From Cotesia glomerata (lineage: Eukaryota > Arthropoda > Insecta > Hymenoptera > Braconidae), in the NCBI RefSeq assembly GCF_020080835.1, contig NC_058160.1:4150515-4214514 (forward strand): DNA of 64,000 nucleotides, in the 5' to 3' direction. Below the pieces are notes generated by a model. The model made no database searches. It worked only from the letters and a program-made list of their open reading frames with translations, and was not told the DNA's origin. The translations under genes and the position numbers were made by a program. Positions within the stretch are counted from its first letter, which is position 1, and each line of letters opens with the position of its first letter. Of the stretch, positions 49,377-61,779 are shown in pieces.

Positions 49377-50988
49377 ATGTTCGAGAGAATCTTCAGACCA
49401 AGTAATCTGACGGAATCAATGCTGCCAATTTTGTTGTGCAATTGGATATTTGGTAACCAATTAATCCAATACCCTAACAGGAATTTTATATTTTTGCAAA
49501 AATTTCCGTACTTTATATTTATAATATGTGTCTACGCTGTTTCTTGGAGCTTGTCTCTGGTGTACTTTTTAAGTGAAACGATAGTGAGTTATCAAGAAAA
49601 CTTGTATTGGATCGTCACTGGTGTCAGCCTTTTGATATTTTGCATAAACATAATTCTTGGATTGCTTTTCAAAAAGGTCAGTGTTTTCTTCTATAAGTTT
49701 TAAAAATTTTATTTACTAAATTAATCATTTTTTTTTTTAATAGAAATCACAGATGATTTATGACAGAAGTTTAAAAGTCGACAAAAAACTCGAAGATTTG
49801 GGAGTTGCAGTAAATTGCCAAAAAACTTTCACTTACTCATTTATTGTGACAATTATTTTCATAATTACCGCGTTGCTGCTTAATCTAATGACTGTTCTTT
49901 GGAGCGTTTCTTCTGACGATGCAGTAGCTGATACTTTTGCCATATTCGCGTTGAACCATCCGATTCACATGAATTACGTTTTCAGCTTGACGTTTTGCAT
50001 GTTGATACGACACATGCGGCTCAGGTTTCGGAAGATCAACAAGGCACTTAGGAAATTTATAACACTGCAAAGTAATGATTCAATATTAATTGAAAATAAT
50101 GAATCAATAACAGAGAATCGCATTATTTTGAACCAAACTTCAAGACGGCTAAATCATAGTCTTCAGACACTCAAGTAAGTTGTTTTATTAATGACTTCAG
50201 TATATTAAGTTCATAATATTTAGTAATATGTATGAATAAAAAGATTTAAATTCAATTAAATTATTTAGTCTGCACTGAGAAAAAAAAAATTAGGAAAACG
50301 GTTGACCCTGAAGGCCATCCCTGCAACTTCCCGCTAATTCCATACTTAGGCGCTTAAAATTGTACTAATGACGTTTTTGAGCTCTTCGAGCTCAAAAATA
50401 CAATTTATGGGTTATTTTGAGCTCTCCGAGCTCAAAGAGATTGCTTTCCTATGCTTTAAAGCTCTTCGAGCTCAAAAGTCTGATAGAGATTTGATAAGAC
50501 ACTATTTTTTGAATTTTTAAACCACAATAACTTTTGAATGAATAAACCGATTTTTACACGGTTAGAAGCATTCGACGCAGTTTTTCAAGCCTCACAAAGA
50601 ATCTCAAATTTTGAATTGATCGCGCTAAGAATTTTGGAGTTATTCCGAAAAAACACTTTTTTCGGTTTTCTTTCGTTCACGATATTTCTCTCGATATCTC
50701 TCGAATGAATCAACCGATTTTGACCGGACTGGTGGCAATCGACGTGGTTTTTTGAGGTTAAGAGCTGATTAGTTTTTGGAATTGAACCTTTAAGCCGTTT
50801 AAAAGTTATTCCAAAAAAACCACATTTGAAAAAAATTTTTTTTTCAGTTTTTTTAAGATTTCTCAAAATCTATTGATCTGAATCGGTCCAAACAGTTTTT
50901 AAAATCTAAGTTTGGTCAAGTTCTTTCGAATGGCACCAACCGCGATGAAATCGGTCAAGCCGTTCAAAAGTTATAAGCGGTTCACATA

Positions 50989-51034
<46 letters not shown>

Positions 51035-53207
51035 TACATACATACATACAGACACCGTGACAACCTCGCGGGGATAGTCAGGGAAGCTTCCTGTGACCTT
51101 CAAACGTCGAGATCTAATAAAAACTCGATTTTTGCAAAACGGGGTGAAAACAATAACTTCCCGATTTTCTTAGCGGGAAGTTAAAAATTATTGTCCAAAA
51201 AAAAACTTCTTGGTTCAAGAATCGTTTAAAATAAATTTTGGTTTTTTGACAAAAGAATATCAATATCTATCATGATAATAAAATATTGGCATTAATTTTG
51301 ATAAATTAACAAACGAATAGGTACACTTGAATGAAACAAAAAATAATTCGATTAATTCTTGAGACAAGAAAATATATTCTTGAAAATTATCAATTTTATC
51401 AAAAGAATCAAATATCGACGGTCTAATTAGCAATTGGTCTAACTCCTTATTTTGTAGATGCTGATTTTTTAATATTTTGATGTAACAATAGTCCAATTAT
51501 AAATTATTTGAATGATCCAAACCAAAATATTATACCTTTATTAGATATTAAATGATTTTTTAAAGTGATAATAAATTTTTAACTAACTGCGTTTTCGTTC
51601 AACCGGAAGATTTTCTAAAATGGAGTTAGACAATTTGCTAATAAGAATATCGATATATTATTGTAATTATTGATTTTATCAAAAGAATCAAATATATTCT
51701 TGTGACAAGAAAATTTTCTCAATAGTAGTACTTTTTTTTCTCAGTGTGATCGATTGATAATTATTTACATTATTTTTAGAAATATTCACTTGGAGTTGAC
51801 ATCACTTTGTGAAAAAATCACTCACATATTCGGAGTTCAGTTGATAATGACCATAGTTTCTTCATTTGTATTAATTACATCCTTATCTTATGACTTGTAC
51901 CTGACGGCTCGCGACCCAAAAGTAATTAATTCTGACAAAATTTATGAAAGTTTTATTCTTTCAAGCTGGATGATTGTTAACGTTATTAACTTTCAATTTA
52001 TTAATTATATTGCTGCGAAAACGGTACATGAGGTGTGTATTTTTGTGGCTAGTTTTTAAAGAGGTCCTAGCAAAGTTGTTATTAATTTAACAATCAAAAA
52101 ATTTATGAAAACATTAAATTTTAAAAAATTTCAAGTAATTCTAGACAAAAAAATCCTTAAGGAGACCCGGTGGTCTAGCAGCCTAAAATTTAAGTTATTT
52201 TAAAAAATTTTATTTCTATGTGAAGGTAATGACTAATTCTTTCAAATTTTTTTACACTTATTCTATTACTTATCAATTAAGCAAAAATGAAAATCAAAAC
52301 AAAAAAAAATTTTTGTTTTTAATTAGAAAAATGGCGCTGAAGTCCCCCTTTCAAAAAAAAAATGGATCTGACTGGTGGAGGAAAATTGATCTCTCCCTCT
52401 GATCTGAAATTAAAAAATATGACTGATTTTTAATTAGTACATACGTGTATAAGTATAGTTATCGTCGATACTAGAATGATAAAAAAAAAATATTTGACAA
52501 AATGGCGCGTAGTTAAAAATATTTTTTGAAAACGAATTTAGAATAATTGTAAAAAAAAATTTAAAAGCATTAGTCATTCCCTTCATATAGAAATAAAATT
52601 TTTAAAATAGCTTAAATTTCAGGCTGCTAGACCACCGGGTCCCCTTAATTTTTGATTTTGAAAATCGACAAAATACTAAATTATAAATGGAAATAAACAG
52701 ACAAGAGAAATTGATATTTCTTCAAAATAATTTCGAAAAAAGCACCTTAAATTTTATATAGAATAAAAATTATTTTTAAACTTTCATAATTTATAAAAAT
52801 TTCCAACTATTCAAATATAATTGTAATTTACAAACTTTTTAATAAAAAATTTCTTCCTAAGTCCTATATAAATATTGTATACGTTTAATATATTTATATT
52901 AATACAAAAACTTATTTATAGTGGAGTCAAACTGGAAGAATAATTCACAATTTAAAATCAAAGTCTCAAGACACCGACCTTTGTTTGACGATTCAAAAAT
53001 TTTCTCTGCAAATGTTACAAAATCCATTAAAATTTTCCCCGTGCGGATTTATCGACCTGGGCTTCCCATTTGTGCGAGACGTAAGTAAAATCTTGAACAT
53101 CTTTCTTCTTCTTCTTATCAGAATAAATATTTTTACAGTTTTTTGGAACAATAACAACATATCTAATTATTCTTATCCAAATGGCGCCAAATCCATATAA
53201 TAAATAA
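49377..53207 (+). CDS. Gustatory receptor Gr9 (MF clade)
   Basis: Exons 49377-49676, 49744-50174, 51780-52032, 52922-53080 and 53139-53207 give 403 aa. It starts MFERIFRPSNLTESMLPILL. Exon 2 begins KSQMIYDRSLKVDKKLEDLG and has NHPIHMNYVFSLTFCML. Exon 3 opens KNIHLELTSLCEKITHIFGV. Exon 4 carries QNPLKFSPCGFIDLGFPF. TM7 is FFGTITTYLIILIQMAPN, with a canonical TY...Q motif. TATAAAAG at 49298-49305 is a likely core promoter. Intron 2 (1.6 kb) holds two nested repeats and intron 3 (0.9 kb) a TTAA-flanked foldback. Confidence 0.9.
50272..51748. mobile_element. CACTGAGAAAAA-TIR element split by an AACTTCCCGCTAA element
   Basis: The outer ends GCACTGAGAAAAAAAA and TTTTTTCTCAGTGTG are inverted and match the TIRs at 30161-30620. 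An inverted 0.9-kb AACTTCCCGCTAA element (50282-51184, copy 4) lies immediately inside the left end. It includes a (CA)n plus CATA tract at about 50995-51050. The remaining interior has the same TTCTTGAAAAT/AAGAAT words as the uninterrupted copy, showing nested insertion order. Confidence 0.65.
52157..52648. mobile_element. TTAA-flanked foldback element in Gr9 intron 3
   Basis: TTAA lies at both borders (52157-52160 and 52645-52648). Arms of about 95 bp are inverted: left GGAGACCCGGTGGTCTAGCA; right, on the other strand, GGGGACCCGGTGGTCTAGCA. The interior has no usable ORF. It is a non-autonomous element of a TTAA-targeting superfamily. Confidence 0.75.
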
Positions 53208-53451
53208 TAAAATGAAGATCACACTGAACATACCATACATATCATGAATAATATGCATAGCAGTTTCATTATAAGTTAAAATAGTAATTACTAAAGTTGA
53301 TAATCTACTGGGAACATTTATTAATGAATTAGTTGCATCAAGTACATGAACATAAGATAAAATCATAATTACCGCTAATGAATTGCCCGCTTTTAGTTGC
53401 TGGTATTATATTACACACATTAAACATTACAACGGAGTAAAAATTTTCTCG

Positions 53452-56315
53452 ATGTTTGGAATTAAGTACAAGCCAAAGAATTTAACCGAGTCATTGTTGC
53501 CGATTTTGACATTCAACTGGATTTTTGGTCACCAAATGATCAGATATTCTGCAAGTGGTTTTAATTTTGCCCAAAAATTTTTATATTTAATTTTCATTAT
53601 AAGCATTTATGGCTCTATTTTAACTTATATAGCATTGTGGTACGGCTATAATGTTCACACGTTTAACAATAATGTTCGAATATACTTTTTAGTTGTTTTA
53701 GTTAATTTTTTAATACTGGTAGTTAATATATTCTTCGGCCGATTTTATAGAAATGTAAGTACCCTTTTTTATAATTTAATCAATCATTGTTAATTATTTA
53801 CTATTAGCAACCTTGCAGTCACTATGTGACTGCCGAGACTTGTGAATTATAAATAAATAAAATTTTGGTTTATTAAATAATGACTTTTCTTAAATTGCAC
53901 TGTACTTTTTTAACTATTGACGTTTTTAAAGATATAAGCTCATCCCGATGTTATACTCATCAAGAGCTTTCATTTGAGTACCCACATGCATTTTTTATAT
54001 ATTTTTCATACATACATATATATTATATATATAAATATATGAAAAAATGATGTTGGTACTCAAATGAAAGGTCTCGATGCGTGTAACATCGGGGCGAGCT
54101 TATATCTTTAAAAATGTCAATAATTAAGAAATGACATTGAATCTAGTGAACTATTGACATTTTTAAAGATATAAGCTCATCCTGATGTTACACTCATCGA
54201 GACCTTTCATTTGAGTACCCACATGCATTTTTGATATATTTTTCATATATACATATATATTATATATTTAAATATATGAAAAAATGATGTTGGTACTCAA
54301 ATGAAAGGTCTCGATGCGTGTAACATCGGGGTGAGCTTATATCTTTGAAAATGTCAATAATTAACAAATGACCTGTATCACGTGAACTATTGACATTTTT
54401 AAAGATATAAGCTCATTCCGATGTTACACTTATCGAGACCTTTCATTTGAGTACTCACATGCAGTTTTGATATATTTTTCATATATACATATATATAATA
54501 TATACAAATATATGAAAAATTGATGTGGATACTCAAATGAAAGGTCTTGATGAGTCTAACATCGGGATGAGCTTATATCTTTAAAAATGTCAATAGTCCA
54601 CAAGATACAAGGTCATTTCTTAATTATGTTTCTAGAGATAGAGCATTGTCGAATGCAGCCTAAATACTTATCATCATAAATTAACTATTGATAAGAATAA
54701 TATAAAACCTTGAAAAGGTACAATCCCAGGTCAAGACTTTTCTAGCGATACCAAATTTAATTTAATGGCCGCACAAAATTTTGCTTATTCTCTTAATAAC
54801 AAAGATTAAGTATTAACCATTTTTTTTTTTAGAGAGCGTGTGTAATCAATAAAAGAAGTTCAAAAATAGACAAAAGTCTTGAATATTTGGGTGTTCCAGT
54901 TAACAGACAACAAAGTTATAATTATTCATTGAAACTAATCGTCATTTGGATAATAAGCGTTTTTTTACTTAACATCATCGTAGCTTTATTACCAACTGTT
55001 CAAATTAAAGGCTTTCTCAGGAAGATTATGATGGCATTTATCATCCAACATCCAATTCACGTAAATGCTTTAATTGATTTTACATTCTGTTCATTAATTT
55101 TACTCATGAAGCTTCGATTCAAATCTGTTAACGAAGCGCTTTTGAAGTTCCGAATTATATATAGTTACAATTTACCAGTCATTAACTTGAATAGAGAAGT
55201 AAACAATGATTTTACTCGTCAAAAGACACCGGAGCATTCTTTCGTTGTTTTTAAAATACTCAAGTAAGTTTTATAAAAATATAAAATTGTTTACATTTAT
55301 TTATTTCTAAATAAATTTTTTTCTTCAGAGACGCGCATCTAGAACTGACAAATATTTGTAATAATATCACCGAAATATTTGGATGTCAATTGATTATGAC
55401 AATACTTTCGTCGTTTATATTGATCACAACAATGCTCTACAATCTATATTCTTCAACTGTAAATGAAGAAATTACATTTGTTCAAAAAGTATCCAACGGT
55501 ATAATTTTTACAAGTTGGGTTTTGCACAGTAGTTTTAAATTTATCTTCATTAATTATACCTGTTCCGGAACAATATGTGAGGTATTTTAATCAAAATCGA
55601 TAAAATTAATTAAATAAAATTTAAAATTAATAATAAATATGATTTTTTAGTGGAAGCGAACCAGTAAACTAATTCATAAACTTGAAATAAAATCATATGG
55701 CACTGATTTCAGTGAAGAAATTCAGCGATTTTCAATCCAAATTATTAAAAATCCATTAATCTTCACACCTTGCGGATTAATAAATCTCAGTTACAAATTA
55801 ATACGAAATGTAAGTATAAAATAATTCTAAATTTCGAAATATTTAAATAAATATAAATTAATGTTTTTAATTTTTATCACACAAGTGTTTTACAAAGTTT
55901 AAATACATATAAATCACACATCGACGGTACTTTGGTAAAACCTCGTATCTCTCATTTAAAATACATAGAAGATACGTGGTTTTACCAAAGTACCGTCGAT
56001 ATATTTAGTGTATTAGAATTATTATTATTATGTAAAATATTTTTACATCTAATACATTACATATTTTATTATTTAGTAATGAATTAAACTTTAGGTTACA
56101 AATTAGTCAATTGTTAGTAATCTTGCAGTCACTATATGACTGCCGTGACTTGTAAACTATAAATAAATAAAATTTTGCTTTATTAAATAATGACTTTTGT
56201 TAAATTGCACTATATTTTCTTAAATATTGACGTTTTTAAAGATATAAGCTCATCCCGATGTTACAATCATCAAGAGCTTTCATTTGAGTACCCACATGGA
56301 TTTTTGATGTATTTT

Positions 56316-56368
<53 letters not shown>

Positions 56369-57171
56369 TATGAAAAATTGATGTGGGTATTTAAATGAAA
56401 GGTCTTGATGAGTGTAACATCAGGATGAGCTTATATCTTCAAAATTGTCAATAGTTCACAAGATACAAGGTCGTTTCTTAATTATGTGAAATTGCACTGT
56501 ATTTTCTTAACTATTGACGTTTTTAAAGATATAAGATCATCCTGATGTTACACTCATCAAGAGCTTTCATTTGAGTACCCACATGCATTTTGATATATTT
56601 TTCATATATACATATATATAATATATATAAATATATGAACAAATTGATGTGGGTACTCAAATGAAAGGTCTTGATTAGTGTAACATCGGGATGAGCTTAT
56701 ATCTTTAAAAATGTCAATAGTTCTCAAGATACAAGGTCATTTTTTAATCATGTATCTAGAGATAGAAGATTTTTAAATGCAGCCTAAATACTTATCATAA
56801 TAAATTGACTATTGGTGAGAATGATATGAAACCTTGAAAAGGCACATATTCAAGTCAAGACCTTTATAATGACACTAAATTTAACTAAAAAAACCGATTT
56901 CATCATGACTACCCTGGACACAAAATTTTTCTTATTCTCAATAATATAAATTACAAATATCAATTCATGAAATTGTACATAAAAAATTTTTTAAATAATT
57001 TAGAAATTTAAGTTTAATTCATTATTAATTTTATACATAAATCTGACGAAGAATGTTTTAAAGTTCATTAAAAAAAAAAACAATTATTCAATTAAATATT
57101 TTCAGTTTGCTGGATCAATAACGACTTACCTTGTGATTCTAATCCAATTGAGCGATAAAGATAACCATTAA
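53452..57171 (+). CDS. Gustatory receptor Gr10 (MF clade, last of the array)
   Basis: Exons 53452-53754, 54833-55263, 55329-55581, 55651-55809 and 57106-57171 give 403 aa. I start at MFGIKYKPKNLTESLLPILT because all clade members begin MF; an upstream in-frame ATG (53383) would add 23 residues with no match in the paralogues. Exon 2 has RSSKIDKSLEYLGVPVNRQQ and QHPIHVNALIDFTFCSL. Exon 3 opens KDAHLELTNICNNITEIFGC. Exon 4 reads KNPLIFTPCGLINLSYKL. TM7 is FAGSITTYLVILIQLSDK, the canonical GR form. Introns 1 and 4 each contain a CTAGCAACCTTGCAG hairpin repeat, and intron 4 also a near-perfect hairpin at 55919. Confidence 0.9.
53803..54800 (+). repeat. CTAGCAACCTTGCAG hairpin repeat, copy in Gr10 intron 1
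   Basis: It begins TTAGCAACCTTGCAGTCACT and ends CAAAATTTTGCTTATTCTC. Three successive AAGATATAAGCTCATxCCGA / inverted hairpin units are present, against two in the EDC4 copy, so the units expand in tandem. Confidence 0.75.
55919..56000. repeat. Near-perfect ~30-bp-arm hairpin in Gr10 intron 4
   Basis: ATCGACGGTACTTTGGTAAA at the left pairs with TTTACCAAAGTACCGTCGAT at the right. The stem continues inward through CGTATCT/AGATACG to a loop of about 16 nt. It lies on the sense strand of the Gr10 intron. Confidence 0.7.
56113..56945 (+). repeat. CTAGCAACCTTGCAG hairpin repeat, copy in Gr10 intron 4
   Basis: The start reads TTAGTAATCTTGCAGTCACT and the end CAAAATTTTTCTTATTCTC. It has two hairpin units and a (TA)n run at about 56318-56360. 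More diverged than the intron 1 copy. Confidence 0.7.
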
Positions 57172-57677
57172 ACAATATAAATGAATAGCAAAATTAAATT
57201 TTGTCAATTATATGCTGAAAATCTATTTGACACAGAATAGACGCGAGGATGATCATCAATAATTGAGCAATAAAAAAAGATATTTAGTTTGATGGATTGA
57301 GATGTATCTTTATTGGATTACTCTAAGGTCCGATGGAACGTTAAATCGTGGAGTACTCGTGAATTAGGAAACTACAATATAACACTATACAACAGGGAAA
57401 GAATTGATGGGGCCAGAAGGGGCGACGATCCGTGAAGTTGGCCTCCGTAATCTCATTCTTTTTCACTTAACGTAGATGCAATACAACATAAAGGAAAAAA
57501 GTTGTGAGCTTAAAGTAACCCTGAGGGAATCGCCGATCCCGTTTTTTGGGGAACAGATGCCCGCTAGATCGCTTTAAATCAATTAATTATAAATAAAACT
57601 GGTTAATTATTCCCAGATAAACTTATTACTTTATTAAACTGGTCAATTAAATATAAAATTTAAATAATTACACTTAT
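57172..57677. other. Gr10-HLH4C spacer, probable HLH4C 3' UTR side
   Basis: There is no ORF. Segment 57290-57570 is GC-richer than its surroundings (GAGGGAATCGCCGATCCCG, GATGGGGCCAGAAGGGGCGA). It could be HLH4C 3' UTR or a piece of an LTR-type element; I cannot decide. Confidence 0.35.
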
Positions 57678-58196
57678 TTACGCTTCTAGTACGTGGTTTA
57701 GGTACGCGATGTAACAAATAGCCAGCCTAAGAATCTCAATCTTGGACAGCTTTTTGTCGGGCGGCAAAGTCGGTAGCAGTTTTCTCAGTTCAGCAAATGC
57801 TAAGTTGAATGCTTCTACTCTTACTCGCTCCCTAGTTAAGTTTTTCTCAATAAATATCACAATATTTATTTATTATTAAATCAAAATCATTACCGAGTTG
57901 CGTGTGCAGTTCGATATTTTTGAGTAGCTCTCCTACGCCGACGGCGCTCTTCTCTCGAAAGTGTGCTCAATGACCCCGTTGAGTTCATCCCGTTAGAGCC
58001 GCTGTGGCTTACGTTCATTGAATTTTCTCTTTCTCTGCAAAAATTTATTTTTTATTACCCGAAATTTAAAATTTTCTTTTATCAAAATTACAAACCTACG
58101 ACCGCGAGACTGGCTTAAATTACAACAGGTCGTTATTGGGTGCAATGCTTCACGCTCCATTTTATAGTTATTATTGTAAATATTGTAGTTATTCAT
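57678..58196 (-). CDS. HLH4C: bHLH transcription factor, NHLH/HEN (HLH4C) type
   Basis: On the minus strand, exons 58196-58096, 58034-57894 and 57831-57678 join in frame to 131 aa. The bHLH domain fills the C-terminal half. Its basic region is EERRRRRRATQKYRTAHATR with ERVRVEAFNLAF, helix 1 ends LRKLLPTLPPDKKLSK, and helix 2 is IEILRLAICYIAYLNHVLEA, ending the protein. This wording is that of vertebrate NHLH1/2 and insect HLH4C, neuronal E-box-binding factors that pair with Class I bHLH (daughterless/E) proteins. The short N-terminus (MNNYNIYNNNYKMEREALHP) is Asn/Ser-rich. An intron splits the basic region within the TRE codons (CG|G). A start at the second Met (YKM) is possible. It is the right-hand flank of the GR array; no functional link is implied. 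Confidence 0.9.
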
Positions 58197-60956
58197 TTAT
58201 TTTTCTCTGGAAAATTTTATTTGTCTCAATATTTGTCTTTATTCGGTAAAATAGGGTTGTGATTTAATTATACGGATCAATAGTTTACCCCTTTGCTTTT
58301 TTTCCCATAAGAATTGCCAAATATTTAGATAATTAATTATCTATTTTTCATTGTACTTTTATTTTATTTTATTGTTATCTAGTTTATATTTTTAACGCGG
58401 TTTTATTAGTTCTTCCTGTATCTATGTATGTAACGGAATCGTTAACTCGATTTCCGGCCACCAAAACGTCGGATTAAATTAAAACTTTGCACACTTATCA
58501 AGGACCGATGACAATACAATAATTTAATAAGTTTGTCCCGATCCTGATCAGGATCTTCAGGATTTCCGGTTTTTTATATCCGAAGACACGACAGTGTCTT
58601 GATGCGCCAAGTACTAAGGCGTGTACTAACGCATTCAGAGCTTAATCTTTGAGACAAGCATATGACTAAGGGCAGGATCAACCAGGGACGTTTCCTACGT
58701 TTTACAATTTTTAAAAATTATTGCTTGAAAAAGTAAAATATACGCTTTGACGGCCAATCGAACTAAAAAGTAGAAAATAAATAGTTGTTTAAAAAAGTTA
58801 AAAAAAAAAGGTTTAATAAAAAAGCAAACTAAAAAGTAGAAAATAATTTTTAATGGGTTTAAAATAAGAATTGAGTGATTAACAAAAAAATTAAGTTTAT
58901 CGTAAAAAAGCTCGGGGTGCTTGATGCAAATTTTTATAAATATTTTATTGACTATTGGTAAAAGTTAAGTCATTATTAAAATATCTTAAAAAGCACCTTA
59001 CGCTTTTTTACAAGAAAATTAATTTTTTTGTTAATCATTCTTCTTATTCTAAACTCATTATACTTTTTAGTTTACTATTTTATTAAAGCGTTTTTTAGTT
59101 TTTTATTATTATTTATTTGTATAAAAAGCACAGAAATAAATCTCAAAATATCCCCTTGGCTTCGACCCTTAAAATCAGTGTAAAATCGACGTTTTCATAT
59201 CTCCGTACAAAAGTCATCAGTTATTTAAGATAATTTAAAAATTTATAAGAGTTGTAAACACTGCGGGAAAATATTTTGGCAATTTTTATGTTAAACTAGC
59301 CATTTGTATGTATTCGATGCGTGTACTTACTATAATATTCCATTTAATAGTTCCAGGGCGACAATATTTCTTATTTATGACTATTACACTATCACACAAT
59401 TACAATTCCGTAAATATTTTTTATAATCTATCAAAATAGATATTTTTTTTTACAGTCTAATTATTTGCATAAAAAAAATATGAGTATTCCAAAATAATTT
59501 ATAATTTTTAAAAATGTATTTTGTTAGTTTATTTATTCTTTAAATTTACAAAACTAAAACAATTTTTTATTTTTCAGCAATTACACTTGTGTAAATTGTC
59601 AAGTACACAAGAGAACAAGTATAAGATATCTGATAAGAATTAACGCTGGTCCATGGGGCGAGAGAGACTCTGCGCGGTTAAGGGTAGTTTCCACCCTCAA
59701 ACAAGCCACACCCTCGAATTTAACTTTATGTCGAGACCACCAATTGAGAATCAACATGCGTGATTACAGATAACACGCCTACTATTTTTCCCAAAGCCGC
59801 CATTTAGGCCTCAATTTTTCTTTATAAATTTTCCATCAATCAAATTTTAAATTCTATTAGTACAGAAAACTTAAACATGAAGAAAAGTAAAATTCTTGTT
59901 ATTTCTTCACTATTTCTTCTAATTAATTTCCTGAAAATAATACAAAAAAGTATTAATTAAACATTTCAAACAATTAAACATACTTTGCTGTGTTTTAAAT
60001 CGATAAAAGTGTTCCTGGCGCATAAATGGTGCTGGAATTTTGCAGATGTGTCTGCACCTGATCCTCAGAAAATCCATAGTCTCGGCTCCTCCCATGCTCA
60101 ATTTTCTCTGTTGTGTTACTTTATATTACTCGGGTCGGAGATCTTGAGCTAAAAGTTCTATTTAAATTTCAGATAATAAATTTTTTAATTCACACACATA
60201 CTCCAATAATTGTACTCGATGACGTATAGGAAGACTAGTTTAAAATAAGAGCAGTGACAAATTGATCTGTGGTAAAGTCACGTGTCGCCACGCGTCTTAG
60301 ACATAATAATCCATGAAATAGCTGACAGTTTTAAAAAATAAACATTGAAAATAGTTGTCGACTAGAAAATTACACTCTGGAGGTTTTTAAATTACTTATT
60401 GTTGATTAAAATTATACCTTTCGTCGCTTTATACATTCTTTGTCACGTGCCTGAAAAATTGACACCGTTTTTTGTATTATTTCTTCATTAATTATTGATC
60501 TCTCTCGCTGTATTAATTTTTTTAATTAACCTGCATTATAATTAATGTTATTTGTATTAAAAAAATAATTTTAGATCACTTTTAAACAATTGTTTAGCTA
60601 TTGGACAGTCGATAACAAAATTTTCATGTGAAATCCAGCAGCGGCTGATCTAGTATCTACAAGTGATTGTATTTTATCTTCTACTGGTAACTTTAGATTT
60701 ATTTTTGTTGTAAAATTTATAAAAGTTACTTATAGTTTATAATAATAACAATTTGCAATTTTATTTCTTCTTTAAATAAATTTAATTTTACTTATAATTA
60801 ATCATTTATCATTTTTTTCTTCAAAATGTTACATTGTATTTAATAATTTTAAAATCTTATAAACAATTCTATAAATTGAAACTATAAAATAATTTATTTA
60901 TAAATAATTATTGTTGTAATTCATAAATAATAACTTAAAATAGTTTTAGAGCCTCA

Positions 60957-60990
<34 letters not shown>
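58197..60990. other. HLH4C upstream region, no gene seen
   Basis: AT-rich non-coding DNA, probably holding the 5' UTR and promoter of HLH4C. A GC-richer block at 59640-59790 (GGGGCGAGAGAGACTCTGCG, CCACACCCTCGAATTTAAC) is the most promoter-like part. An 18S rRNA fragment lies at 58606-58686. A 60-codon minus-strand ORF near 59919-60101 has no recognisable features. Confidence 0.35.
58606..58686 (-). pseudogene. 18S rRNA 5'-end fragment
   Basis: On the minus strand it reads CCTGGTTGATCCTGCC, then TTAGTCATATGCTTGTCTCA and AAGATTAAGC. This is the universal start of eukaryotic 18S rRNA (CCTGGTTGATCCTGCCAGTA...). Similarity persists weakly to GTACACGCC and is then lost. The few changes within invariant bases and the short length show it is a relic, not part of an rDNA unit. 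Confidence 0.75.
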
Positions 60991-60992
<2 letters not shown>

Positions 60993-60998
60993 AGACTT

Positions 60999-61779
60999 TC
61001 TATAGATATAGATAGTCACTTATCACGATATCTCTGGAACTATAAGACCTAGAGACTTGAAATTTGGCAGGAATATTCCTTTTGCCAAGTAGAGGTCAGC
61101 TAAGAACGGATTTCACGAAATTCCACCCACAAGGGGGGTTGCGGGGGTGTTCACGAAAAAAATTCATATTTTTCAATTATGGCTTTTAATAGTTCAAAAC
61201 TTGGTCAGAATGTTTCAAATTACATTTAGAAATTTTTAAAAACGAATTCTGTGACATTCCACCCCCTGGCGTGCCCGTGCGTGGGCGTCAAATTAAGAAA
61301 AAATTCGTAAATTTCAATCTATAGCTATTAATACTTTGAAACATGGCCAGAATGCTTTTTTGGCGTTTTTGAGCTGTTAAGAATAAATTTCATTAAATTC
61401 TACCCCCACATGTCCGTGCGTGGGCGTAAAATTAAAAGAAATTGTACCTTTTAATCTATAGCAGCTAAAGGATTGAAACTTGGCCAGATTGATTTTTTTG
61501 GAGTTTTTGAGCTGTAAAGAATGAATTTTATGAAATGCCACCCTCACAAATCCTTGCGTGGGCGTTAATTAAAAAATTATAAAATTCAATTCCTAAAGGA
61601 TAATAAGAAGGCATTAAATATAAAAAAAATTAAAAATTTTTATATAAGGTAAAAGCCCTAATAGATGATCATGTACCATTATATGATCACTCTATGTATT
61701 TGTATACCTATATTTGTGAATATAGATATACAAATACACGTATATTGTACGCCACGCGAAGCGGGCGGGTAACGGCTAG
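60999..61779 (+). mobile_element. Non-autonomous Helitron-like element
   Basis: The right end is GCGAAGCGGGCGGGTAACGG followed by CTAG and then T, with a small CGC-GAA-GCG hairpin just inside. That is the CTRR-T terminus of Helitrons. A candidate left end TC lies at 60999 (TCTATAGATATAG), after a (TA)n run. The interior has three or four degenerate units of about 115-140 bp, each with GTGCGTGGGCGT and GAAACTTGGCCAGA-like words. No Rep/helicase ORF. The exact left end is uncertain. Confidence 0.6.

Noticed and set aside
59919..60101. A 60-codon minus-strand ORF upstream of HLH4C
   Set aside because: No conserved features or splice context; expected by chance at this length.
61190..61560. A CRISPR-like repeat array
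   Set aside because: The units are degenerate, 115-140 bp apart with alignable spacers, and lie in a Helitron-like element of a eukaryote.
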